This document shows positions 9,036 to 21,756 of a stretch of DNA of 41,024 bases, one piece after another; position 1 is the stretch's first letter; each line of letters opens with the position of its first letter. The position numbers and the translations under genes were made by a program. The notes beneath the pieces are model-generated. The model was not told the origin of the DNA. It saw nothing but the letters and a program-made list of their open reading frames with translations, and searched no databases. Origin of the DNA: Letharia columbiana (Eukaryota > Ascomycota > Lecanoromycetes > Lecanorales > Parmeliaceae); assembly GCF_014066305.1 (NCBI RefSeq), contig NW_023501178.1:1-41024 (forward strand). The letters run 5' to 3'.

Positions 9036-11126
9036 TATAAAAAAAGATTAGATATAGAAAGTATATAAAAGTATATTTAATAATTCTAGAACGAATTAAT
9101 ATTACTTATAATAATAATTAAAATTAAGAATTAGATATACTCGAATAAGAGATAGCTTTATATTACTTATATAATAGCGATAATAATAGCTAAGATTAAA
9201 ATATTAACTTAAATAGCGTAGCTTTTATAATAAGCTTTTTATTACTATACGCTAGATTAATTATATATAAATAAAGATTTATAATTTTATCTTCTAGATG
9301 TAATCGCGTTTAATATTTTAAGATTTCTATAATAGCTTAATATTTATTAACTAGCGTATTAATATTATTATATCTAAGCTATAATAGCGCTTATTATTAA
9401 GTTCTATATTATACTCTCGAGTAGCTTAAAAAATAAAATCTACTTAATTATCAGCGCGTATAATAAAATTATTCTTAATACTTATATCTTATTTAACTTC
9501 GATATTATTTATTTCCTTCTAATTTAAGCTTTTATCTTTATTTATATATATAATAATTTATATAATAAGCGAAACTTTAGACTTCTTCGTAATTACGCTT
9601 ATATACTTTTTTTATATAATATTATTAAAATATAAATTTATTAGAATAATAATTAGAATTAGAAATTACTTATCGCTTATCTATTATATTTTATCTAATC
9701 TATTTAAAAGCTTACTTTTATTATAATAACGATATATTAATATATTTAATTTTATACTTTTTAATAATTATAGCGTAGTTAATAATTAAGATATCGACTT
9801 TCTTTACTTTTTTAACTAATTTCTTCTTAAATATAAATATATTTATTCGCTATCGCGATCTCTTAATATTTTTATTTTTATTAAGCTTATTCTTTATTTT
9901 TCATTTTAGCTAAGAGCTTAATCGCCGTCTAATTAATTTATATCGAAACTCTTTAATATCGCTATTATTATTAGTATTTAATATTTATTATAATAAATTA
10001 TTAAACTTAATCTCTTCTACTTTAATTATTATAAAAAGATAAATTAATAGATATATATAAAAGAATTAAAGAATTTATACGAATATTTATAAATATTAAA
10101 CTATTCTTAATTTTAATTAAAGCTTATTTTACTAAAAAGTGCGTTAATTCTAATAAGTACCGATATTAGAAATAAAGAGAATATATATCACGCGCTATTA
10201 TAAGTATATTATTATAGAGTTTAATTTAAAGAATAATTATTTCTATAAAGATAGTAAGACTTAAAGATAAGAAAGTAAGAACGAAATATATAAAAATTTT
10301 AATAAGTTATAATAGTTTAATATTAATTAAATTAGATAAAGATAATTACTTATTAGCTCGCTCTCTTAAATCTTTTATCTTTTAATCTATACGAGCTATA
10401 ATAATAACTATAATTATTATAAAAGTAGCTAAGATTATATTAAATAATAGCGCTTAATAAGCGTAATTCGCTTAAGTTTAAATCTTTAAAATTAAAGAGA
10501 AAGCGCTTTATTAATATTTAATTTAAGCTAGACGATATAAAGTAATTTAAAAATTTAATATACGCGATAGATATCTAAGCTTTTCTTCCCCTCTTCTTTC
10601 TTTTTAAGACTTTCTTTTTTATATTAATTCTTCTTATTATTAAATTATCTTCTTTATATATTAAACTTTTATTTAAATAATTTAATATTATTATAGCGAT
10701 ATTAAAAGTATAACGTAGTTATTAAGTTATATATTTATTCTTTATCTTTTAATAACTTTAAGTTAATATATAGATAAACCGCGCGAAAAGCTTAATTTAT
10801 ATATATTTAATCTATTATTAATAACTCTTCGAAAAATTTAATATTATTCTAGAGTACTAGACGTAGCGTTAAAGTAAAGTCTTTATTAGATATCGCTATC
10901 GCTTTAATCGCTACCGCCGCCGCTTTAATAGATATTACCTCTACTTTAATAAATATCGCCTTTACTTTAATAATATTAAGATATTAATAAAAATTAGATA
11001 GTATATTCTTCTAGTTATTATTATATTTATTATATATAACTAACGCGAGTTATAACTCGAGCTTTACGCGAGATTTATTACTATTAAAAATCGACTAATC
11101 TTATAATCTCGAAGCTTTTTTTTTAA
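9036..11126 (+). repeat. Direct repeat copy A (~2.1 kb) inside the RIP island
   Basis: It aligns with 11596-13669 at an offset of about 2560 bp at the left and middle and 2543 bp at the right. Shared anchors include GTATATAAAAGTATATTTAA (9061 and 11621), TATCGA(A/G)ACTCTTTAATATC (9941 and 12501) and GCTTTACGCGAGATTTAT (11061 and 13604). The copies differ mainly by C/T and G/A transitions. Confidence 0.75.
10889..10972 (+). repeat. 21-bp minisatellite, four units, in copy A
   Basis: Four contiguous 21-bp units start at 10889, 10910, 10931 and 10952. The consensus is close to GATATCGCCKCTACTTTAATA. A period of 21 equals seven codons, which hints that this once encoded a repeated heptapeptide. 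That is inference, since no frame survives. Confidence 0.75.
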
Positions 11127-11595
11127 TATCTAATTTATTAAATTATACTTAATTAGAATATATTAAAGCGCTATCATATTTAAAGATTCGCTCTTAAAGT
11201 ATTATATAAGATAATAGAAGTTTTTTTAATTCGTTAGTTTAAGAGTAAGTTTTTTATTATTACACTTTATAATTAGCTCTAATAATCTCTATTTAAATAG
11301 ATATTTATCTTTATATAATATATAAAAAGCGAGTTATATTATAGAAAAAGAATTTAAATCTTATAATTATCTTAGCTAAGCTATTTAAATTAAAGATAAA
11401 AACGAATTTATCTTTATATAATTTAGCTAATTTATTAGTTAATTATTATAAATATAACTATAAAATATAGTTATATATTATTAATTACTCGAGTAATTAA
11501 AAGAAGTATAAGAGAAATGAAATTATGTAATTAAGTACTTATAAACTTTTTTCTTTTAAATATTTATTTTAATTTAGAGTTTAATCGCTATCTAA

Positions 11596-13669
11596 TTAAA
11601 AAAAAGATAAGATATAAAAAGTATATAAAAGTATATTTAATAATTCTAGAATAAATTAACGATATCTATAATAATAATTAGAATTAAGAATTAGATATAC
11701 TTAAATAAAAGATAGCTTTATATTACTTATATAATAGTAAAAGTAGTAATTAAGATTAAAGTATTAACTTAAATAGCGTAGTTTTCGTAGTAAACTTTTT
11801 ATTATTATATATTAGATTAATTACATATTAATAAAGATTTATAATTTTATTTTTTAAACGTAATCGCGTTTAATATTTTAAGATTTTTATAATAGTTTAA
11901 TACTTATTAGCTAACGCGTTAATACTATTATATTTAAACTATAATAGAGTTTATTATTAAATTCTATATCGCGCTTTCGAGTAGCTTAAAAGATAAAGTT
12001 TATTTAATTATTAGCGCGTATAATAGAATTATTCTTAATACTTATATCTTATTTAACTTTAATATTATTTATTTCCTTCTAATTCGAGCTCTCGTCTTTA
12101 TTTATATATATAATAGTTCGCGCGATAAGTGAAACTCTAGACTTTCTTTAAATTACGCTCGCGTATTTTTTTTATATAATATTATTAAAATATAAGTCTA
12201 CTAGAATAATAACTAGAATTAGAAATTATTTATTACTTATCTATTATATTTTATCTAATCTTCTTAAAAGCTTACTTCTATTTTAATTACAATATATTAA
12301 TATATCTAATTTTATACTTATTACGGGCTATAGTATAGTTAATAACTAATATATTAGCTTTCTTTATTTTTTTAATTAATTTCTTCTTAGATATAAATAT
12401 ATCTATTCGCTATCGCGATTTCTTAATATTTTTATTTTTACTAAATTTATTCTTTATTTTTCATTTTAGCTAAAGATCTAATCGTTATTTAATTAATCTA
12501 TATCGAGACTCTTTAATATCGTTATTATTATTAATATTTAATATCTATTATAATAAATTATTAGACTTAATATCTTCTACTTTAATCGCTATAAAAAGAT
12601 AAATTAATAAATATATATAAAGAAATTAAAGAGCTTATACGAATATTTATAAATACTAAGCTATACTTAATTTTAATTAATACTTATTTTATTAAAAAGT
12701 GTATTAATTCTAGTAAGTATCGAAGTTAGAAATAAAGAGTATATATCGCGTACTATTTTAATTATAGAGTTTAAATTAAAAGAATAATTATTTATATAAA
12801 GAAAAGAAAATAAAAACGAAATATACGAAAATTTTAATAAGTTATAATAGTTTTATTTTAATTAAATTAGATAAGAATAATTATTTATTAACTCGCTCTT
12901 TTAGATATCTTATCTTTTAATCTATACGAGCTATAATAATAATTATAAATATTATAAAAGTAGATAAGATCGTATTAGATAATAGCGCTTAATAAATATA
13001 ATTCGCTTAAACTTAAATCTTTAAAATTAAAGAGAAAGCGTATTATTTATTAATACTTAAATTAAGTTAGATAATATAAAGTAATCTAAATATTTAGTAT
13101 ACGCGATAGATATCTAAGCTTTCCCTTCTTTCTAAGACTTTCTTTTTTATATTAACTCTTCTTATTATAAAATTATCTTTTTTATATATTAGACTTTTAT
13201 TTAAGTAATCTAATATTATTATAATAATATCTAAAGTATAATATAGATATTAAATTATATATTTATTCTTTATTTATTAATAACTTTAAGTTAATATATA
13301 GATAGACCACGTAAAGAGCTTAATTTATATATATTTAATTTATTATTAATAGCTTCTTAAAAAAGCTAATATTATTTTAGACTACGCGAGGTAATAATCT
13401 ATTTAAAAGTATTATAATAAAGCGTTTATTAGATATCGCCGCTACTTTAATAGATACCGCCGCCGCTTTAATAAATATTACCGCCACTTTAATAGATATC
13501 GCCTTTACTTTAATAATATTAAAGTATTAATAAAAACTAGATAATATATTCTTCTAGCTATTATTATTCTTATTATATATTATTAACGCGAGCTATAGCT
13601 TAAGCTTTACGCGAGATTTATCGCTATTAAATTTTAATTAATCTTATAATTTTAAAGCTTCTCTTTTAA
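11596..13669 (+). repeat. Direct repeat copy B (~2.1 kb) inside the RIP island
   Basis: Second copy of the segment at 9036-11126, in the same orientation and separated from copy A by about 470 bp. Both copies carry the 21-bp minisatellite near their right end at equivalent positions, so the minisatellite predates the duplication. Confidence 0.75.
13432..13515 (+). repeat. 21-bp minisatellite, four units, in copy B
   Basis: Four contiguous units start at 13432, 13453, 13474 and 13495, equivalent to the array in copy A. The units differ from each other almost only by C/T or G/A changes (for example GATATCGCC, GATACCGCC, AATATTACC). Confidence 0.75.
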
Positions 13670-14187
13670 CGCGTAGTTCGTAAGATTTTATATTATATAT
13701 ATATTATATTATTCGACTATCGTTTTTAAAGTTTCGCTTTTAAAAGATAACTCTATATTCTTATAATAAATAAGATACTAAATAGAATAATTAATAGAAT
13801 CTAATTTTTTATTTATTAGCTAATAATAAGTCTTATAACTTATATATCTAATTATATTTAAGATTATAATTATAATTATCTTTATAATTAAAATTAATAT
13901 AAGTTAAGACTTTCTATTAATATATAACTTTTTTTAAAAGATTTATATAAGCGTAATTAAAGATTAATATTTTTCTTTTAAGCGTTAAACGCTTAGCGAG
14001 AAGTACTAGAAGATTTATATCTAGATATTTATTAACTATATATTAGAATTTACTTACTTTAAATTCTAGATATAAATATTTTTACTTCTAAATAAGATAA
14101 AGAAGCTATAGATTTAAAATCGAATATTACTAAAAGTCGCCTACTATTTTCTATTATATTTTAACTATTTACGATTATTAATATACT

Positions 14188-14739
14188 CGTTAATAAAAAA
14201 GATATACTATTGCTATACGAATTTGATCGCGATATTAATAATAACTATAGAAACTAAAGCTATCGGATATAGGGATATCCGTTAATAAAAAAGACGTACT
14301 ATTACTATACGAATTTGATCGCGATATTAATAGTAATTATAGAAACTAAAGCTATCGAATATAAGAATACCCGCTAATAAAAAAGGCGTGCTATTACTAT
14401 GCGAATTTAATTACGATATTAATAATAACTATAGAAATTAAAGCTATCGAACGTAGGGATACTTACTAATAAGAAAGACGTATTATTGCTATATAAATTT
14501 AGTCGCGATATTAATAGTAACTATAGAAACTAAAGTTATTAGATATAAAGATACCTACTAATAAAAAAGGCGTACTATTATTATATAAATTTAATCGCGA
14601 TATTAGTAATAACTATAAAAACTAAAGCTATTAAATATAGAGATACCCGCTAATAAGAAAAGCGTATTATTACTATACGAATTTAGTCGTAATATTAATA
14701 ATAACTATAGAAATTAAAGCTATCGAATATAGAGATATA
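14188..14739 (+). repeat. Six perfect-period 92-bp tandem units
   Basis: Units start at 14188, 14280, 14372, 14464, 14556 and 14648 with no indels. Each begins near CGYTAATAARAAAGRCGTAY and contains TTTGATCGCGATATTA-like and AACTATAGAAACTAAAGCTA blocks. The unit-to-unit differences are nearly all transitions. The period is not a multiple of three, so this is not a coding repeat. Confidence 0.9.
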
Positions 14740-17700
14740 ATCTTTAATTTAGTATAGATTTTAAAATGAGAAGCCTCTTTTACTAAAGTAGTGGCATTTT
14801 TATAGATATATATCTATATTTAAATCGATTTAAGAAGTTTTATTCTATAAATATAAAATATATAAAGTTATTAGATTAAGTATAATAGCTAAATATTATT
14901 AATTAAGCGTAATAGATAAAAAGATAATTAGAATATCTTATTCTTAACTTAAAATAGTTTTCCTTTTATTTATTATATATTTTCTTTTTATAAAAATTAC
15001 GTCTAGATTTTAATAATACTATATTATTATTTATAAGCTTATATCTTATCGTAATTATTTAAAAAACTATATATCTTTCGATTATAAAGTAATTCTTTTT
15101 ATATAAAATATATATAATTAAGCCGCTAGATATTAGTTAATAATTTTCTTTATTTATAATTATTAAAGAGTAAGTTATATTATTAAAATTACTCGCTAAT
15201 TTTATCTTTATAACTTCTTAAAATATATCTAATATAGAGAATTAAATTCGAAGCGAATTAATTAAATTTAAAGTTATATAAATTAAGATCTTCTTTATTA
15301 CTTAAGCGAATACGATTTAAAAAATAATTAAATTCGTTAATTTTTATAATCCGCGGATTTTCTTTAATATATAAGCTTTAAAGTCTAATTAGTAATAATA
15401 TAATTAATATATATAATTAACTTACTACTTAATTTAGATATATATAATCGATATAATTACGCACTTTTCTTATTTATAGCTATACTTTTTAAACTTCGCG
15501 TATAATCTTCTAATTTTTACCTTCGCGAAGTCTTATTTTTACTTCACTTCGATAATTTAAATAAGTCTAAATTAGTAATTAATAAATTATTAAGAATTTT
15601 CTAAACTTTCGTAATTATCGAGTTAATAACTTTAATAGATAATAATATTATATATTAATAAATTATATTTAATATTATAATTAGTTATTATATTAAGAGA
15701 TATAGCGCTATTAGATATATACTTACTTTATAAAAATAATACTATTAATCTAATTTAACTATAGAATATAAAAAAAATAATTTTATTTTCTTTAGACATA
15801 GATAATATTATAATAAATAAGTATATTATAATATAAATACTATAATAATAAAAAGAATTTTTAAAAAAGAAGAGGATAGATTAGAAAAGAATAATATTAA
15901 GTATTTATTATCGAGCTAACTAATATTATATAACTAAAATCTTATTAAAATAAAATACTATTTAAAGATAGATTAAGTTTAAATATTAATTAGAAAGCTA
16001 ATTAGAAAAAGGGGTTAACTTCTTTTTTATTAATACGTATCGTAGAGCTATATATAAGCGCTTCTTTTTATATTTTAAATATACTTTAGATATTTATAGC
16101 TATATATATATACCCTCTTCGTATTTCGTATATATTTCATATATTTCGATATTCTTTATATACGCGATATATTTACTAAAGATAATCTTATTAATTTAAT
16201 TAATTTCTATTTAATCTTATATTTATTAGTTATAAGAAAAGCTCTTTATTTTAATATTATAACTTTATTAATTTATTATTCTTAAATATCAGATCGCGTA
16301 TAGCTTATAATTAATTTACTTACTCTCTTCTCTTCTTCTATTCTAAAGATAGAAGAAGATATTATTTCTTTTTCGCCTTCGTTTATAACGAACTAATTAT
16401 TATTTTTACAAAACTAAAAATATCGATTTAAAGACGATATTATCTAATTAAAAACGAAGAATATAATACTCTAATATTTTAACGTCTAAGTAAAAGATAT
16501 TATAATATTACTTAAATAGAAGAAAATTATATTAATAAGAAAGATATTAATATTTAAAAATAGTCTTAACGCGATAGAAGATTTAATCTCTATATATAGA
16601 AGATTTAAATAATAATTAATTTAGCTAATTAAATTATTAAAGCGTTTAAGCTAAATTCTAATTCTATATTAATATTTAATAAAATTTATTTAATAATTTT
16701 AAGATATTAATATACGCTTTTATTAATATAGCTAGCGATTAGAATATTAATTAAAAAAATATAATCTTTAATTCTAATATTTAAAATAATATAATAATAA
16801 ATAAAGAATATTAAAGCGAATTAAGTATATATTATATTAAGTAGAAAAGCGTTAATAGCTAGACTAATTAGAGTTTTAAATTAATTAAATTAAATATTAA
16901 TTCTATATTAGCGTTATTATATATTTTTAAATATATAATTACTAATTATAACGTTAATTAGAAAGAGTTAATCTTTAATTTAAAATATTAGAAATAATAT
17001 AATAATATATTATTAAAGCGATATAAGTTATTAAAACAATATAAGTTTCTATTATAGCGAGAAGATAGAATTTATATATTAAATATTAATTCTATTTTAT
17101 TTCTAATATATTATTTATTTACGTATTTCTTTTAATTTCTTTTTAAATATCTTAATTTTAAGATATTAATTAAATCTTTATTTAGCGTAAGCTTAGCTTT
17201 CTTAATCGATAATACTTAATATAAGATATCGATAAGTATATTTTAATATAAAGATAGTAATAAATCTTACTTTCTTTTTAATATTAATAATAAAAAATAA
17301 TAAATATAGTAATAAATAAAGATAGTATAAATTATATAGAATTAGTTTAAATCTAATAGCGATTATTAATCTATCTATTAAGACTTAGAAATTAGAAAAT
17401 TCTAGAAATAAATATAATTTAACGAATATACGCTTATCGATTTTAGAGAGCTATATATTATTTATTATTATTACGATAAGATTCTAATTTATTTATTTAT
17501 AGATTACGAAATAAGTAATATAATAGTATATATTAAGTTTAAGAAATATATTAAGAAATCTAATTTAAGTAGTTTATAATAAATAAACTTAATTAATAAT
17601 TATAAAAATTAGATATATTTCTAAGCTAGACGATATAGATTATTAATAAATAAAACGATAAATAGAATATCTAGCTTACTATTTACTCTAGAAAAAATAA

Positions 17701-20359
17701 TATTAAGATTTTCTTATAATACTAAGAGATCGAAAGCTTATACGCGAAGATTTCTCGAAATAATTTTATCGCTAAATCGTAAATATTAATATTCTATTTA
17801 TAATTACTAATAATTCTAAAATATTATAACTTTTACGCTATCTCGACTTTAATATATAATTAAAGTTAATATCTATTATAAAGAATCGATTAATAAGAAA
17901 AGCTATAAAGCTAGAGATAAAATTATTAAAGAATTTATTAGTCGATAATACTAAAGTCTCTCTAGCTCTAAATTATTAATTATCTTATAACTATTAATTA
18001 TTTATAATAATTTTAATCTTTTTTATTAATATTAACTAGTAATAATATAAGATTCTTATAGATTTTAAATATATCGAAGATAAATATATTAGCTAGAAAC
18101 TTATAAGTATTATTAATTTAATTCTTATAAAATATAAGATTTAATCTTATATACTTAAATTTATAACTAATAACGTTAGTAATAATAGTATACTCTTCAA
18201 TAATTTAATTATTTATCTTTTTATTTCCGTAATAGATAACTCACTTAATATTAGAGAATTTAAATTCTTAAATTATTTATAATATATTTTCTATATAATA
18301 TATATTATTTAATTAATCTTAAAAGAACTCTTAGATAATATTAGAATTATTTTAATAAATAATTTTTTTTAGAGAAGCTAAGATAATAAAGAAGATAAAA
18401 ATTAAATTTGAATAAGTATAATTAATTTATCGATAATCTTAATAAAGATATAATATTTCTTATTATTATTCTAATTATTATATTATTAATTATATTAAAG
18501 TTCGAAAAATTATTATATATATTAATGCTAGCGGCTAGCGTAAAGAAATTTTTTTATATTATAAATTAAATAACTTTAAGATAAGAATATTTTAATATTA
18601 GATAAATATTAATTTTCTAAAAAGAAGTAATATTATTAGAGACGCTCTTTTAAGCTCTTTTAGAATATTAAAACTCGCTAAGATTTAACTTATTAGATAT
18701 TAATTCGCGCTCTACTTCTTTATATTAATATTATATACTTTTTAAAAAATAGATTAATTATCTACTTAAAATTAAATAATAAAAAATAATTATAAATAGA
18801 AATTATAGTTTAGACGTTTAAATAATTTTTAATTAATTTCTAATAGATTTAATATTTAATTTAGCTTATTAGATCTTTTTATAAATTTATAAAATTAATA
18901 AATAGAGAAAAGAAGATTATAATTTACTATATCTTTAATATTTATAATTATCTATTTAACTATATAGATAAAAAGCTTAGAAAATTAAGAAGAAAGAGAG
19001 TTTCTTAAAAAAAAGAACTTCTTAAAGCTCTTAAGATAACTCGCGAGAAATTAATTATCTATTATAATTAAACTTAATTAGATTTAAATTATTTATATAA
19101 ATAAGTTATATTTTTATATTTAAGTTATAATAATATAAAGTTAAAAGAATTAAATTAAAAGATTAATACTAAAAAGAAATTATAGATAAAGATCTACTAG
19201 AAAGCGCTTAAAAGGATATTTTAAAATTATTAAAATATTAATATAAGTAATTAATTGCAAAGAGCTAAACGAATAAGTCGATCAAATAAGAATACGCTCG
19301 ATTAAGCGATAAAATCTAAGATTAAGAATTTAGATAATAAGAATAAATATAATTAGCTTTAATAGTATAGATAAAATAATAAGTCTTTTAATTATTATTC
19401 TAGTTATAATCTTATTTTTAATCTTTATAAAGCTTCTTTTAATAATCTAGCGAACCTTTTAATTCTAAAGTAATAGAAGAAATTAAAGCTTAAATACGCT
19501 ATAGTTACTTAAATAGCTTATAATATTCTTTATTCTCTCGCGAGAGCTATTACGTATAAGTGATACTTTTTAATAACTAAAAGATATTATAGTACTTAAA
19601 AGTATTATTCACTAACGACATTTTATATTTTAATAATAATTCTTTATATAAAGTATTAAGAAAACGAGTTTAAATAGATTAAACTTGATCTTGAAGGAGA
19701 TCTTAATATATCGAATTAGATTAAAAGAGCTAATAGTACTTTATATAAAAATTTAATTAATAATTATAATAATTATATTAATAAAGATAACGAGCTTATA
19801 AAAAGTACTTCGATAAGTTTAATATTTATAAGTTTATTAAGATATATCGCTAATACTCTATAATATATAGAGAGATAATTAACGAGTTTATAATTAGAGA
19901 AAATTAGTAATAATAGATTTAATCTCGATTAAGAGATCTAAGATAACTCGAAAAGCGAATCTATTTATAAATAATTAATAAGTTTAATTAGATAAAGATA
20001 AACTTAAGATACTTAAAAGAATCGCGATAAAGTAGAATAGAAGAGTGGCGGAGAATTCGAGAGAAGAATAAATATAAAGTCTATTAAGCTTATTTAACGC
20101 GTTAAGATAAATATATAAATAGAGATAATTATAGAATTTTATTCTTATAATATTTAAAGATTTAAAATTTAGAATATTCTTTTATATTATAATTTTAAGA
20201 AGAAGAATAGAGACGCTTATAGTTCTAATTATTATTCTAATTATTACTATTAATAAGAAGATAAATAGCTATATTAGATTACTCTTTATATTCCCTCTCT
20301 CTTAATAAAGAAGAATAAATATATTCTATATATCTTAGTCGAATTATTCTATAAATATA

Positions 20360-20565
20360 GAAATTTCAATCGAGATATTTTATATATATACTATTTTATA
20401 ATATAATATTATAGATATATTATACCGTAGAATATCCCGTTAAGATCTCAAATCCATATTAGAAAAATGGAATGGTATTCGACTCTATCTATACCATACC
20501 CGGATACGATATAATATCACTTGATATGGAATATTCCATGAAATATACCATACCTTTCCGGCCAG
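20360..20565 (-). repeat. Right terminal inverted repeat of the RIP island
   Basis: Reverse complement of the left repeat, ending CATACCTTTCCGGCCAG followed by TA. The differences from the left arm are mostly transitions, as expected after RIP. Confidence 0.7.
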
Positions 20566-21392
20566 TAGGTTTAAGATTTCTCTCGAAAGTCTTTTAAGAA
20601 AGCGAGTCTTCTATAATTATTTTCGTAAATACGAATATTAAGCCTCGTTTTCGAAATCTAACTATTATAAATTATATCTACGCTTTTTAATTTCTAACTT
20701 TAGATTTAAGCGATTTAACTAGATTTCTTATAGAGATAATATTCTCGAGATCTTATAGGGGTAATAAAATATAATAAAACGAGGTATAATGAAATAAGGT
20801 GTAATGAGATAGAGTATAGGCTATAAAGTAGTATTACGTTAAAGTATAAAATACGACTTAGTTATTAGTAATAAGATTAAGAAGATCTTCTAATTTAGAA
20901 ATATTCTAAGCGAAAATTCTTCTAATTTTTAAAAATACTCCTAGAATCTCTATAAAATACGATATTATTTTATACTATAGCTACTTATACCCTAAGCCTT
21001 ATTAATACGAGTCGAAATATTCCCCGCCTATAATTTTGCTAAGACTCTTCAGATATGATTAGTAAAACCCCTCTATCGACCTTATAGTAAGAGATAAAGT
21101 CTTGGCGCTTACTAAGCGGACGTCAGAATTTCTTAAGTTCGTTGTCTCAGTCCCTTAGAACGTGCTAAGATCGCTAAGCCCCTTCGAATTAACGCCTTCT
21201 ACTTACTACGAAATCTAAAGAAAGCACGTCTGAGGGCAAATCTTAATCTTACGCGCAGATCCGGCTTATTTTTAATAAAATATAAGAAATCCCGTATAAT
21301 TCCGTATTTTGAGCTTGAATACGAATTTTAACTACGTATTTTGAATGTATTAAAATACGTCAATAAATCAACGCGTGTCGCCGAGTATTTGC
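20566..21392. other. AT-rich flank right of the island with RIP-like remnants
   Basis: AT-rich but with CA/TG returning toward the right. It holds one member of an inverted repeat pair (about 21135-21250, see separate entry). No gene seen. Confidence 0.4.
21130..21250 (-). repeat. Repeat fragment, RIP-affected copy (partner at 22287-22425)
   Basis: Read on the minus strand, this stretch shares TTTGC-CTCAGAC, CGAAGGGGCTTAG and GGGACTGAG-CAA in the same order with the plus strand at 22287-22425. The two are inverted relative to each other about 1.1 kb apart. It is probably part of a short repeat family, with no terminal features that I can define. Confidence 0.5.

Positions 21393-21393
<1 letters not shown>

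Positions 21394-21428
<35 letters not shown>
21394..21428 (+). repeat. (AC)n microsatellite, about 17 units
   Basis: Uninterrupted AC dinucleotides. This is striking beside a CA-depleted island: the run is intact, so it either lies outside RIP's reach or arose after it. Confidence 0.95.
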
Positions 21429-21430
<2 letters not shown>

Positions 21431-21465
21431 CGCGTACGCACATATCAATAATAAGTAAGTAACTA

Positions 21466-21756
21466 CAGAGGTCTGCATCGAAAGTCCTGCACCCGCACTA
21501 GTGTAACTCTAATCCTACTTTCGAAAAGCGGCCCTATAGAGGGGAAGCCTAGAAATATCTTCTCACAGCGCATGGATGGGACTTTAGGTATTTCTCTTGA
21601 CTTGATAGGGGTATTAAGCCCCGAAACCTGGCTAAAGCTAGGTGCGATTCCGAAGAACTCTAAACGCATTATCTAGATAACCCTTTAGGTGGGGCGTTAT
21701 CCGAAGTCTAAGCGCAAGAGTCTTGGCGGGTGCAGGACTTTCGGTGCAGACCTCTG
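21466..21756. mobile_element. 291-bp MITE with 31-bp terminal inverted repeats and TA target duplication
   Basis: The left arm at 21466-21496 starts CAGAGGTCTGCATCGAAAGT. The right arm at 21726-21756 is its reverse complement with a single mismatch. TA flanks both ends (21464-21465 and 21757-21758). The TA duplication and CAG start are typical of non-autonomous Tc1/mariner-pogo-type elements in fungi. The interior has no transposase. A 68-codon frame on the minus strand (21463-21669) spans the left arm and is not a gene. Confidence 0.85.

Larger units (their letters stand above)
8450..20565. mobile_element. 12.1-kb RIP-mutated element-like island with terminal inverted repeats
   Basis: The ends are CTGGCCGGAAAGGTATG at 8450 and its reverse complement ending at 20565, each flanked by TA (8448-8449 and 20566-20567). 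The similarity resumes further in: 8555-8655 matches the reverse complement of about 20360-20465 at roughly 85% (GGGATCTT, then TATAATATATCTAT, then ATATCTCGATT, then AATTTCTATATTT). The terminal inverted repeats are thus about 200 bp and imperfect in the middle. Inside, CA and TG dinucleotides are nearly absent over whole 60-base lines while CG persists and TA is in excess, the signature of RIP acting on CpA. No ORF of 60 codons survives anywhere inside. A TA target duplication with terminal inverted repeats suggests a DNA transposon or a nest of them. Family assignment is not possible from the eroded sequence. Confidence 0.7.

Noticed and set aside
14188..14739. CRISPR-like array
   Set aside because: The units are contiguous 92-bp near-identical repeats with no repeat/spacer alternation, in a eukaryotic context.
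8450..20565. Possible centromere or AT-rich rDNA/mitochondrial insertion
   Set aside because: The CA/TG depletion with CG retained, inverted termini and internal duplications fit RIP of a repeat. Centromere or organelle origin would not predict these, though a centromere built on RIPped repeats cannot be excluded.
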